Numbered from the stretch's first letter, positions 19,394-27,271 are shown. The stretch is DNA of 29,455 nucleotides from Chara braunii (GCA_003427395.1 BFEA01000291.1:1356224-1385678), one strand, 5' to 3'. Notes: generated by a model from the letters alone, not told the origin. Made by a program: numbers and translations.

Positions 19394-19479
19394 CTGGGTT
19401 ACGTTAGTTTGGTCTGGGTGGTCCGATCGGGCTAGGTTCGGGCAAAGTCACAATCAAGGTCCTTGGCAGTCCCAGTGCA

Positions 19480-19539
<60 letters not shown>
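19394..19539 (+). mobile_element. GC-rich terminus with 59-base A run
   Basis: CTGGGTTACGTTAG begins a GC-rich segment with GGTCTGGG and GGGCTAGG words. It ends GTCCCAGTGCAC and passes into 59 A (19481-19539). The start resembles the CAGGGTTACG end of the element at 3171. The 3' part (AAGGTCCTTGGCAGTCCCAG) resembles AAGGACCAGGGAAAGTCCCAG at 1593-1613. The sequence after the A run matches the interior of the 1546-1829 element. This is either the left end of a TIR element with a lost or diverged right end, or a poly(A)-tailed retroposon. Confidence 0.5.
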
Positions 19540-19543
<4 letters not shown>

Positions 19544-20686
19544 AAAAATAATTTGTGTTATGCACAATTGGTAAGCAATACATATTTTGCATGAGTGTGA
19601 CCACATAATTTGCAATGAAATCTAAAATAAAAATAAAAATAAAATGTTGAATTATATTATAACCCTTTACGCCCCTTTAAACCTCTTCGAGTTTTTTTGA
19701 ACCCCGCTTATATCCCATAGATACCCTTTGGTGAGATATCACAAAACTCAAACATAAGGTTGTATTTGGGTATGTCTCAGTGGGGGTTACATTGACCCAC
19801 TACCAAAAATAAATAAATATATTGACCCTTTTTTGTGTCGTCCGGATATCTCGAAAGGATCACCCTCATGCAAGTTCGCCCAGGTCGCCCAGTCTGGCAG
19901 CCCGGGTTGGGCGATTTTGATTACATAGGGGTATTCCCATTTTTTTTCCTTATTTTTTCCCTTAAAAAAATAGCAACGGCATTGAGATATCACCATCGAA
20001 AATACCGGTGGGATACGGTTCCACTAGCATATGAGTCGTGGCCTATTAAAACCCATGCGACACCTACGAACAGAAAAAACAAAAATTGCGACTCATACTA
20101 TTTGATACTTGACCACTGTCGCTCTGTCTGGCGGATGTTATCTTCTCCCCTCCCACTCATTCTCCCCTCTCCCCCTTCCGCTCCCCACCCCACCAACAAC
20201 CAATGAGGACAACCGATTCACTACTTGACTTCGCCCTAGTAGGGGGCAAAAACTCAATGCTTGAATCTGAACGTGTTTGTAGAAAGTATCGTTCAACTGA
20301 TTATGTACATCTCTACGAAATCTGTGTCCCAATTCATGAGATCCTAGCATCTTCGGTGTTTGGCTATCGCTTCTGCTTTCATTCTGATGACATCCTCCCC
20401 TTGCACGCGCCCTCCTATCTGCTACCCCTGCTCCATGACTCCTCCCCACCCCGCCACTTCCTAATAAGTACGGAGTGGTACGTTACGACTGCAGTCTCAC
20501 TTACCACCGCAAGACATTTCCTTACTGTGTCCGCGGGAGTCACATTTTCCATGCTTAAACCACGAGTACCTCGCCCAACTATCAAGTCTTAGCCTCCGGC
20601 TACCACTATGTCAAGCCTGGTCGAGCCTAGAGCTACCGGTAGTGGGACATACTTCATTTCCAAAAACACAAATAAAGAAAAAAACC
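19540..20686. other. Mixed DNA with a possible inverted GC-rich terminus and an unassigned frame
   Basis: At about 19868-19915 the minus strand has CGGGCTGCCAGACTGGGCGA and CTGGGCGAACTTGC, similar to the minus strand of 1786-1830 (GGCTACCAGAGTGG, CCTGGGGTTACTTGC). It could be the right terminus matching 19394. A plus-strand open frame at 20203-20592 (129 codons) follows a C/T-rich stretch and matches no family I know. I do not call it a gene. Confidence 0.35.
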
Positions 20687-21241
20687 TAGGTTACCAATGG
20701 TCCGTACACAGGACGTCTCCCCCGTACGTCCGGTACCCCCGTACGTCCGGTACCCCCGTCGTCCGGATTTTCGGACGATGGTTTTTGGGCACTAAAAAAA
20801 ATAAAATAAAAAAAATGACAGTGTTGCACATGCCCTAGAGACCCCCCACAAAAAATTTTAGATGTTTCTGAGCATTTGGTGATAGGGTGGTATTTGGGGT
20901 GGGGTGGGGGAGGTACGAGGGGTTTTGGTGGGGATAGGAGGGGTATAGATTGTATAGGTGAGGATTAGAATCTTTGAAGATTTTTATTATTTATTATACT
21001 GGCCCAAATGAGCCAAAAATCTGGTGGCATATACCTTATGCAAGGTGAAAGCCACATGATTTTTTTTTTTTTTTTCTTTTTTTTTTTTTGGCGGTAGGTC
21101 GGACATACCCTGTCCGATCCAACGTCCGACCAGACGTCCGGTCCAACGTTCGACTAGACGTCTGGTCCAACGTCCAACCAGATGTCCGATCGGACATCCC
21201 GGACGGTAAGGGGGGTCCCGAACATCCGGCCCGGTAACCTA
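20687..21241. mobile_element. TIR element with GTCCGGAC-type subterminal repeats
   Basis: The ends are TAGGTTACCAATGG on the left and TAGGTTACCGGGCC on the other strand at the right, a 9-bp identical inverted terminus. Inside the left end is a 17-bp direct repeat (CCCCCGTACGTCCGGTA, about 2.7 copies, 20719-20764) and a CGTCCG/CGGACG hairpin. Inside the right end are three 24-bp repeats (21119-21190) rich in ACGTCCGACC and ACGTCTGG. Seven A flank each side (20678-20684 and 21243-21249), a possible but low-complexity target duplication. The plan matches the hAT-like element at 3171-3932. No transposase is encoded. Confidence 0.6.
21119..21190. repeat. Three 24-bp tandem repeats
   Basis: Units start at 21119, 21143 and 21167, each beginning CCAACGT and ending GT/AT. 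Differences are mostly C-to-T or G-to-A. They form the right subterminal cluster of the TIR element, and a T-rich run (21059-21089) lies directly inside them. The mirror word CGTCCGGAC is itself near-palindromic. Confidence 0.9.
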
Positions 21242-21419
21242 TAAAAAAAGTAAAAATAATGAACGAGATTCTACTTAAATAAATAAATAACAAAATAGGG
21301 GAGAAAGAAAGAGGAGAGAGCAGGAAAGGAGGACGAATCTTATGCCATTATTGTGGAACATTTATTCTGAGTTAAATATTCTTTTTCGTTTTGTAGATCT
21401 AACAACACCGCACGGGCGG

Positions 21420-21423
<4 letters not shown>

Positions 21424-21460
<37 letters not shown>

Positions 21461-21541
21461 TGCAGATTTTCCAAAGGCGCAAGATGTTCAAAATGAGAAT
21501 GAATCTTCCGATAAAGATTCATTCTCATTTTACATATTGGA

Positions 21542-21629
<88 letters not shown>

Positions 21630-21630
21630 N

Positions 21631-21680
<50 letters not shown>
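21424..21680. repeat. (GA)n - hairpin - (CT)n(AC)n microsatellite complex
   Basis: (GA)n at 21424-21455 and (CT)n at 21544-21598 are inverse to each other and enclose an 18-bp perfect inverted repeat. (CT)n passes directly into (AC)n (21599-21680), which contains one unresolved base at 21630. The single N suggests an assembly patch, so tract lengths are unreliable. Confidence 0.95.
21490..21531. repeat. 18-bp perfect inverted repeat
   Basis: AAAATGAGAATGAATCTT (21490-21507) is exactly inverted at 21514-21531 around a 6-nt loop. The arm resembles the interior of the small TIR element family A (GCAAAACGAGAATGCATCTT at 26182-26201), so this may be a collapsed copy. Confidence 0.85.
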
Positions 21681-21684
<4 letters not shown>

Positions 21685-21978
21685 TCGCTCTCGTTCTCGT
21701 ATTAGCGTTCGCGCTCGTACTTAAACAAAACCATGTTTTTTCATTCCTTTTTTTTTTTTCCTCTTATTGTCGTTGTTGTTTTTTTAAATGGAGCTATTCC
21801 AATCAGCGATCGGACTTTCATTTATTTGACCCCCCAAAAACATGTTTGTAAATGAGCCGCGTATTTTTTTTCAAATTATGTTAAGTACTGGTGGTTCACG
21901 CGTGCAATTGTTATATTTCGAGGAAAAATATAAGCATTTAATAGGTTTGCAATTAACTTGGGGAAAAAGGCGATCAAT
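21681..21978. other. Unassigned DNA after the microsatellite
   Basis: Mixed AT-rich sequence with a short run of CTCG-type words just after the (AC)n tract. Nothing else is recognised. Confidence 0.5.
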
Positions 21979-22030
21979 ATCAAACCCTTCCAGAGACGAT
22001 GTCCCACTCACTCCGTTGAGCTACCTCAAC
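21979..22030 (-). repeat. tRNA-like remnant
   Basis: The minus strand reads GAGGTAGCTCAACGG (22013-22027), an A-box match, followed by GGGTTTGAT (21979-21987), a partial B box. A second A-box-like CCTAGCTCAACGG occurs 190 bases on at 22206-22218, again on the minus strand. Both are short decayed pol III retroposon heads. Confidence 0.45.
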
Positions 22031-23145
22031 ATTGAGTTTTTTATGACGTGCGATAAGGCACGACTTAGGAGATGCAAGAGCAAGGGGATCTAAAGGTTCT
22101 TGTTTTTTTTTAGAATCGATAATTTTTTTTATGATTTTTAAATCAACAAACTCGAAAAAAAAAAGTCATTTACTCAAATAGAAGGACCCCTACCTTTGTA
22201 TTTTTCCGTTGAGCTAGGTGTTTTTTTTTTCTTCTGTGGTAGGCAACTCAACGTGCAATTTTAAATAAACGGGTTAATTTCTATTTTCACTTATAATTAT
22301 GCCTTATTAAATAAAGTATGAGTTGACGTCCGACATATCAGCAAACCGTTATTCGAGAAATTTTGCTTATGAAACATCAAAGACGTTGACACACTAACCA
22401 CATTCGGAATAAAATGCTTGAATGTGACCACAATCCATTGAGAAGTACATATATTCAAAGGGTTTTTTATTTTTATTTTTACCACCCGTGGCAACAAGAT
22501 GATTATGCTCATTTGCATCGTTTCTGAAAACGTTCGTTCAATGTTTTATCCTTTACTTTTTGTGGTGACGTCCCTCGATCCTCGTAGGTGGGACTCGAAA
22601 TAGAAAAAACAAAGATTTTGTGCATCCAGCGTGCATAGTACAACGTCAGACCCGTATGTTGTCCCAGTGCACCTAATTTCCCAAAATCGTCCATCACTTG
22701 AAATAAACATTCGATCTACGGACATGAAAAAGAAAAAACAAAAAAACATTTAAATGCGGTTTTCAAATTATTTTTTTATTTTACATGGATTAAAAAAAAT
22801 GCCCAAAATAGTGTCACACTGTTGAGTTAGCTCAACTCAACGGTGCAAGTAAGACATTGTCCCCAATACTTATTTTTTCTTTTTCGTTTCAAGTGTTGTC
22901 AGTCAAAATAAGAAAATAACTTTAAAATCTAAAATAATAGTGATTTGAAATATGTAAAAAAATATAATTTTATTGCCATCCAATTTTTTTATTTTTTGAA
23001 GGCTAATTCTTTAACCCCAACCAATTCAGTTAACTGCCAAATCTAGACAGGATAGACTTTCACGCCTTTCTTATTCACATTATAGTATTATAGGGAGCTG
23101 CGTAGCAGGCACATTCGTGCTCAAGCCTCTAACAAGGGAACATGT
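22031..23145. other. AT-rich DNA with an 8-bp hairpin
   Basis: The clearest structure is GTTGAGTT agctc AACTCAAC at 22821-22841. At 22584-22606 the minus strand reads TTTCGAGTCCCACCTACGAG, a B-box-like word similar to that in the 17.3-18.0 kb repeats. No gene is recognised. Confidence 0.45.
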
Positions 23146-23210
23146 GGGAGATACACCCACCATCAGGTACGATACTTGCTATAGCACGTGGGCGTTACCG
23201 ACTAAGTGTC
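23146..23210 (-). repeat. tRNA-like remnant 1 of a 3-member run
   Basis: The minus strand reads GACACTTAGTCGGTAACGCC (A-box-like, 23191-23210) and then GGTGGGTGTATCTCCC (weak B box, 23146-23161) at tRNA-like spacing. It is the first of three similarly oriented remnants within about 420 bases. Confidence 0.4.
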
Positions 23211-23373
23211 ACCCAGTAGCATGAGGATTGAGCTTTTTCGATGGGGCGGTCACTGTGCATCCCCTACGGTCCCCTCCCCCTATGAACATCAGCGGTCTCT
23301 GCTCATTGCCACTGAGGGGACCAATGACATATCTCTATGTGGCAGGGGCCAAGCTTGCCCATGAAGGTAGATG

Positions 23374-23452
23374 AGGACAATGGGGATTGAACCCAAAACC
23401 TCTTGAATGCCAGTTGCATACCTTCAAGTTACCAACTGAGTTGCCTGTTGGA
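23374..23452 (-). repeat. tRNA-derived SINE-like remnant (best match)
   Basis: The minus strand has A box AACTCAGTTGGTAAC (23428-23442) and B box GGGTTCAATCCC (23383-23394), very close to consensus and correctly spaced. The intervening GCAACTGGCATTCAAGAGGT matches the plus-strand remnant at 16250-16322. The acceptor arms do not pair, so it is not a functional tRNA gene. Confidence 0.65.
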
Positions 23453-23514
23453 CGCTGGATCTGTCAGGCGATGTCCCACAGGTATTTGTGGGATACACTT
23501 CACCTTCGTCCTTT

Positions 23515-23560
23515 GCTAGTGGAACCGTGCCCCAAGGGTGTATCAACTGAGCTACCGTTT
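23515..23560 (-). repeat. tRNA-like remnant with shortened A-to-B spacing
   Basis: The minus strand reads GGTAGCTCAGTTGATACACC (23538-23557) then GGTTCCACTAGC (23515-23526). The A-box part matches the core of the dispersed repeat at 4281-4298 and 6573-6590. The ACTAGC..AGG part resembles the 18.3 kb fragment. Spacing is too short for a tRNA, indicating an internal deletion. Confidence 0.5.
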
Positions 23561-23572
23561 GAACCCAAAAAA

Positions 23573-24340
23573 AACGTACGTACGTTCTATTCAACTTACT
23601 ACCTTAAAAAAATAGGTTATCCGAAATTGCTGATTTTTTTTTTCCAAAGAGAATATACCGTCGAATATAACGTACATACGTTGTATTCAAATTTTTGCTA
23701 ATTTGTAAAACAAAAGGGAAATTATGAAAAAAAAAGTTATACAACATTGCAATACAAACAACTTTTGTCTGAGAGGAATGTAAAAATTCACAATCGGATT
23801 CAAGAAAAAAAAAGAATAACAATATTTTTGAGGGCATGTTGCAGTGTTTTCTGATTTCTTAAACCAGTAGTACATTTGCCGCGTGGAAAAGCAGTGGGCC
23901 TTGGGTGGGCCTCTGATCTTTTCGGAGGCCGAAAGAAAACGACGGTTGCCGATCAGAATTATCAATGGCAGTCGTCAGGCCCAACCTCCGAAGTTTTAGG
24001 AGTTTGTGATAATGTCAACCTTTCCCTATTTTATCAACACTGGCGGAGGTACTAGTGGTTTAAGAATTTTGATTTTCAAAAAAAAAAAAAACTACGTTGT
24101 ACGAAATTGCAATGCAAATAACTTTTGCTCGAGGATCTTGGAAAAATTCCCAACCAAACTCGAGAAAAAAAAATAAAAATGATGTTTGGTACTACAAGAT
24201 GCTGCATAGTTGTACCCTAAAACTCGTTGTGCAACGTACGTACGTTGTATTCGGATACATTGTATTAGTATTCGTATTCAACGTACGTACGTTGTATTTG
24301 AATATGTTGTATTCGTATTCACTTACAATGTACGTACGTT
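23573..24340. repeat. Palindrome AACGTACGTACGTT repeated five times
   Basis: Copies are at 23573-23586, 23669-23682 (one change), 24233-24246, 24280-24293 and 24327-24340 (one change). The last three have an exact 47-bp period and share GTATTCG-rich spacers, so they form a tandem array. Two are flanked by C and G to give a 16-bp palindrome. Within the same span, 23727-23846 and 24077-24207 are diverged direct copies of one ~115-bp A-rich unit (shared ATTGCAATNCAAANAACTTTTG). Confidence 0.85.
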
Positions 24341-25269
24341 TTTTTCGGCAGTTGGTTATTTCCGCCTTTGAATGGGGTACAAATGCAATTTTCCCTTTTT
24401 CTTTTTGGCACCGTTTCCTTGTCAAAGGCTCGGACCCCACTGCCCGTTGGCCTGGAAAACTTTGGGCACAGCACTGTTTTCCAGACTGCACCGGTGTGGA
24501 AAACGGGTATGGAAAGTCCTTTTGGAAAGGAATTTTGGACCCCACCGTGTATGGAAGAAGGTTGCCGAAATGTTGACGGGGTGTTTCTACACGGTCGGCG
24601 GTCAGGAAGTTCACTGCGAAGTCTTTCCAGAGGTTTTCCGAACAAGGCGTCCAGCTGAGTAGGGGGGGGGGGGCATGTCCTCCCATGGAATCGGAGGCCA
24701 GGTAGCATGTAGTCCAATAGCGGGAGGGTGTGGTCCATTCAACCGTGCAGAGGACAGTTTTGTGATGGACAGTCCTTACGGAACTTACCTATTCAGGAGG
24801 CACCCCTTCGTGTTTTCCTTTTCGAGAAAGTGGCACCGTTTCCAGTGCCCGTTTCGCGGTGGGATACCATTGAAATCTGCCAATTCCTTTCCAAATGCCT
24901 TTGCCCGTTGTTTGTGGCCAACCTGCTTTTTCACCCACCGGTGGTGTCCAGAGCCAAAGGGGAAAACCCTCCCTCCCAAAGCAAAAAGAAAAGTAAGAAA
25001 AAACCCATCCCAGTTGTGTCGGGGGCCGAAGTCCCACGCACGCCTCTCCATCACTTCTTACCCTAGATTGCAGAGATCGACGGTCACAAATGAAGGATAC
25101 GGGTAAGTAGGACTTGGCTCTGGGAAGACGTTGCCAAGTGTGTGTGGTGGCCTTCCCGGGAAATACTTGTTGCTAGGTGAAGTCTTCGGTTTCATTTGCC
25201 TGACCCGGTTTCATTTGCTTGACCGTACGAATCTTCGCCTTGCTGCTTGAATTGCGAAAGGAAGCGAGC
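24341..25269. other. Unassigned mixed-GC DNA, possible gene fragment or repeat
   Basis: This stretch has higher GC than its surroundings and several overlapping open frames on both strands (up to 164 codons), none recognised. A perfect TGGAAAAC/GTTTTCCA inverted repeat lies at 24452-24483, and GGCACCGTTTCC occurs at about 24409 and 24832. G12 at 24662-24673 is a homopolymer. No splice pattern or conserved motif supports a gene. Confidence 0.35.
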
Positions 25270-25318
25270 GGAACGGAACGGAACGGAACGGAACTGAACG
25301 GGACGGAACGGGACGGAG
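25270..25318. repeat. (GGAAC)n pentanucleotide repeat
   Basis: About nine units of GGAAC, some changed to TGAAC or GGGAC, lie in a row. Simple repeat, seen directly. Confidence 0.9.
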
Positions 25319-25535
25319 GGCGCTGATCAGGGGACCGCGGTGTCGAGTACGTACGGCCGCGGTTTGACGGGATGGGCTTGCTCGACTACAACATTGGGCT
25401 AATTGGCCTTCTCCATCTGGGCTATGCCGGATGGATCATCACTCAACGTACGTAACCTGTTTTTGCGTTGCTGTTCTCTCCTCCCAAGCCTCAACTCCTC
25501 TGCGCAGGTCGTTCTCTGACAATGGCGTTGTCATT

Positions 25536-25690
25536 GTGTTCTGTCTACCATCGCCTTCTCTCCTTCTCTCCTTCTCTCCTCTCCTTCTCTATTTCTCGTC
25601 TCTCCGTCTCTTCTCTGTTTCTCCTCTCTTTCTCTTCTTCCTAGGGTTCCATTCTGTTCTTTCTATCATCGCCTTCTTTGTTTTGTCTCC
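25536..25690. repeat. Pyrimidine-rich tract with ~119-bp direct repeat
   Basis: GTTCTGTCTACCATCGCCTTCT near 25538 recurs as GTTCTTTCTATCATCGCCTTCT near 25657, with CT-rich sequence between. A pyrimidine-rich leader of a gene is an alternative, but no reading frame follows. Confidence 0.6.
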
Positions 25691-25856
25691 TGCTCATCTG
25701 TTTCACATCTTCTTTCCGGTTCGCCGCACGATCTGCCTGTTGCAGCCACCGCCGAGTGGGGAGCGGGCCCTCTTTTGTGCATTATGGTATTATTATATTA
25801 TATTCCGCTTAGTTGTGTGGTTGGAATATTTTGCCAACTTCGCAAACGTTTTCTTG

Positions 25857-25980
25857 TTTTTTTTTTTTGGTTGATCCGATGAACCGCGGACTAAAAAAAA
25901 CAAAAAACAAAAAAGAACCTTATCATCAGAACAGTTACTACACTTGATCTTACTTAGCCAACAAAGGCCGAGAAAGGTGT
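25857..25980 (-). pseudogene. U2 snRNA 5'-region retropseudogene with oligo(A)
   Basis: The minus strand from 25980 reads ACACCTTTCTCGGCC, then TTGGCTAAG, AGATCAAGTGTAGTA and CTGTTCT, matching about the first 50-60 nt of eukaryotic U2 snRNA (known start ATACCTTTCTCGGCC). Small differences include a base inserted before TTGGC and a duplicated TA after GGCTAAG. The branch-point pairing word GTAGTA is intact (25936-25941, complement). Homology stops near 25917. A ~50-base non-U2 segment follows and then 12 A on this strand (25857-25868). It is too short and altered to be functional. It reads as a U2-derived retroposon or pseudogene. Confidence 0.8.
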
Positions 25981-25983
25981 AGC

Positions 25984-26102
25984 TCCTCGCCCCACTACTC
26001 GCCACGTGTACAAAATACAAAAAGTATGGCAATGTATCTTTCCATGTTCTAGCGGAAGGTTCATTTTCATTTTGCACATTTGGTGAGTAGTAGAGCGAGA
26101 CC
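25984..26102. mobile_element. Small TIR element, family A, copy A
   Basis: The left end CCTCGCCCCACTACTCGCCA and the right end TGGTGAGTAGTAGAGCGAG are inverted relatives. Interior words GCAATGTATCTTTCCATG and TTCATTTTCATTTTGCACAT match the copies at 17919-18037 and, inverted, at 26153-26277. The element starts within five bases of the U2-derived 5' end. About 119 bp, non-coding. Confidence 0.7.
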
Positions 26103-26152
26103 CGTACTCGCAAATGGGTTTGCCACTGGATGACCTGCGTATTGCGTACGTA

Positions 26153-26277
26153 GGGTCTCGATCCACTACTCACCAGCTGGTGCAAAACGAGAATGCATCT
26201 TCATCTAGAACATGGAAAGATACACTGCCATATTTTTTTTGTCTTTTGTGCATGTGGTGAGTAGTAGAGCGAGGCCC
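26153..26277. mobile_element. Small TIR element, family A, copy B (inverted)
   Basis: It starts GGGTCTCGATCCACTACTCA and ends TGAGTAGTAGAGCGAGGCCC. The interior (GAGAATGCATCTTCATCTAG, AACATGGAAAGATACACTGC) is the inverse of copy A, so 26020-26103 and 26153-26235 form a large imperfect hairpin with a ~50-bp centre. TA lies immediately left and ATA right, a possible 2-bp target duplication. The right end stops a few bases from the U6-derived 3' part. Confidence 0.7.
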
Positions 26278-26284
26278 ATAGATC

Positions 26285-26375
26285 CGCAATCCTATGTGTC
26301 ATCTTTGCGCAGGGGCCATTTTGGTAATTACCCTTCTCTGTATCGTGTTCCAACGTTAACGGATGTCCCTAAGGT
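26285..26375 (-). pseudogene. U6 snRNA pseudogene, near full length, catalytic triad replaced
   Basis: The minus strand from 26375 contains GGGACATCCG (5' stem-loop), TTGGAACACGATACAGAGAAG (ACAGAGA box, complement of 26335-26341), ATGGCCCCTGCGCAAAGATG and GATGACAC, in U6 order and spacing. Differences: AC inserted in TTGGAACGATAC, and GGTAATTACC (26323-26332) where U6 has ATTAGC, so the AGC triad needed for splicing catalysis is gone. The 3' end after GACAC is diverged. No TATA box is visible about 30 bases upstream. Function as a spliceosomal RNA is very unlikely. It is a pseudogene or U6-derived retroposon. Confidence 0.88.
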
Positions 26376-26630
26376 CAATCTGCTGGATGTTTTTTCCTAA
26401 CTACTGGCACTTTGACTTTTTATTTTTTATTTTATTTTTAGGAATACTTTGTTTTTTTTTTTCAATCTGCTGGATGTTTATTTCTAACTACTGGCACTTT
26501 GAATTTTTATTTTTTATTTTATTTTTGGGATTTTTTTTTTTTTTTCAATCTACTGGATGTTTTTTTCTAACTACTGGCACTTTGAATTTTTATTTTTTAT
26601 TTTATTTTTGGGAATACTTTGTTTTTTTTT
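26376..26630. repeat. Three AT-rich tandem units (~85 bp)
   Basis: CAATCTNCTGGATGTTT starts units at 26376, 26463 and 26546 (periods 87 and 83). Each continues CTAACTACTGGCACTTTGA and a T/A-rich tail. The array begins at the exact point where U6 homology begins, so it is directly upstream of the U6 pseudogene on the minus strand. There are no unique spacers, so it is not CRISPR-like. Confidence 0.95.
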
Positions 26631-26995
26631 GAAGAGGTAATAAGTAATTACAGTAATACCGTAATTGGAAATCGTTGATAACCCGACCCGCCAGCAGTCT
26701 TTGCTGATGATAAATAATGCATTCCTGATATATCTTTCCTATTCCGGTAAGAATGGGTTTTTATCAGCCTCGGGCGCGCAGACTCATCAGCTTCGGATGC
26801 GCGCCGACTCATTTTCTTTTCCCGCTCTTTTCTTTGTTCCCGCTCTATATCCCCTCTCGTTTTTTTGTTTTTTTTTCTGTTCCTTGCCATAGGGTGGAAG
26901 TAGGTTATACCATTCTCCGGTTTTGCTGACTTGAGCAAGAGCAGAGAACTGACGGCATCAAGGTCGGACAATTGTTTTATTTATAAATTATAATA
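26631..26995. other. Unassigned DNA with short repeats
   Basis: GCGCGCAGACTCAT at 26774 and GCGCGCCGACTCAT at about 26801 are direct repeats. GACTTGAGCAAGAGCAGAGA (near 26930) is a diverged copy of GACGTCAGCAAGAGCGGAGA at 27242. No gene is recognised. Confidence 0.5.
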
Positions 26996-27001
26996 GAGAA
27001 A

Positions 27002-27178
27002 ACTACGGCGCAGTCGGGGTTTGAGTTTGAAAATGCACTTGAGGCAAAAGGGCAGGTAATGGTGAATGTATATAACCTAGGTTTCGGGACAGGTGGGGTC
27101 CCTTGGGGGTGTGCTGTGTTCGCGGGATTGCCAGAAGTGCAATTTCAAACTATTTTTTTTCGTGACTGCGCCGAAGTT
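27002..27178. mobile_element. TIR element (MITE-like), family B
   Basis: AACTACGGCGCAGTC on the left is inverted at the right (GACTGCGCCGAAGTT), and the similarity continues inward (GTTTGAAAATGCACTT against GTTTGAAATTGCACTT on the other strand). That gives imperfect TIRs of about 40 bp in a ~180-bp element. No target duplication is clear and there is no coding capacity. Confidence 0.65.
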
Positions 27179-27218
27179 ACCCCATATATATACTTATTAT
27201 TTTTTATCCTGATCGTGC

Positions 27219-27271
27219 CACGTCAGTTCGCCGTTTTTGTTGACGTCAGCAAGAGCGGAGAACTGACGTCA
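27219..27271. promoter_or_regulatory. Cluster of TGACGTCA (bZIP-type) motifs
   Basis: TGACGTCA occurs at 27241-27248 and 27264-27271, as part of a 9-bp inverted repeat (TGACGTCAG..CTGACGTCA), and a further CACGTCAG lies at 27219-27226. TGACG pairs are known binding sites of plant TGA-type bZIP factors (as-1-like). No gene starts nearby, so activity is uncertain. A diverged copy near 26930-26960 has lost both sites. Confidence 0.35.

Noticed and set aside
21340-21851. Long open frames across the (CT)n(AC)n tract on both strands
   Set aside because: They encode only Ser-Leu, Thr-His, Arg-Glu or Cys-Val dipeptides from a microsatellite with an unresolved base.
23374-23452. Functional tRNA gene
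   Set aside because: A and B boxes are good, but the acceptor arms do not pair and no clear anticodon stem forms.
24097-25106. Overlapping frames of 112-164 codons on both strands
   Set aside because: No motif, no clear splice sites and mutual overlap. Left as unassigned DNA.
25857-26375. Functional U2 or U6 snRNA genes
   Set aside because: U2 stops after about 55 nt, and U6 lacks the AGC triad and any visible TATA promoter. Both are pseudogenic.
26376-26630. CRISPR-like array
   Set aside because: Three head-to-tail units with no unique spacers, in eukaryotic DNA.
26660-26740. C/D-box snoRNA (TGATGA near a CTGA)
   Set aside because: The TGATGA and CTGA are only about 20 bases apart, with no terminal stem or D' box.
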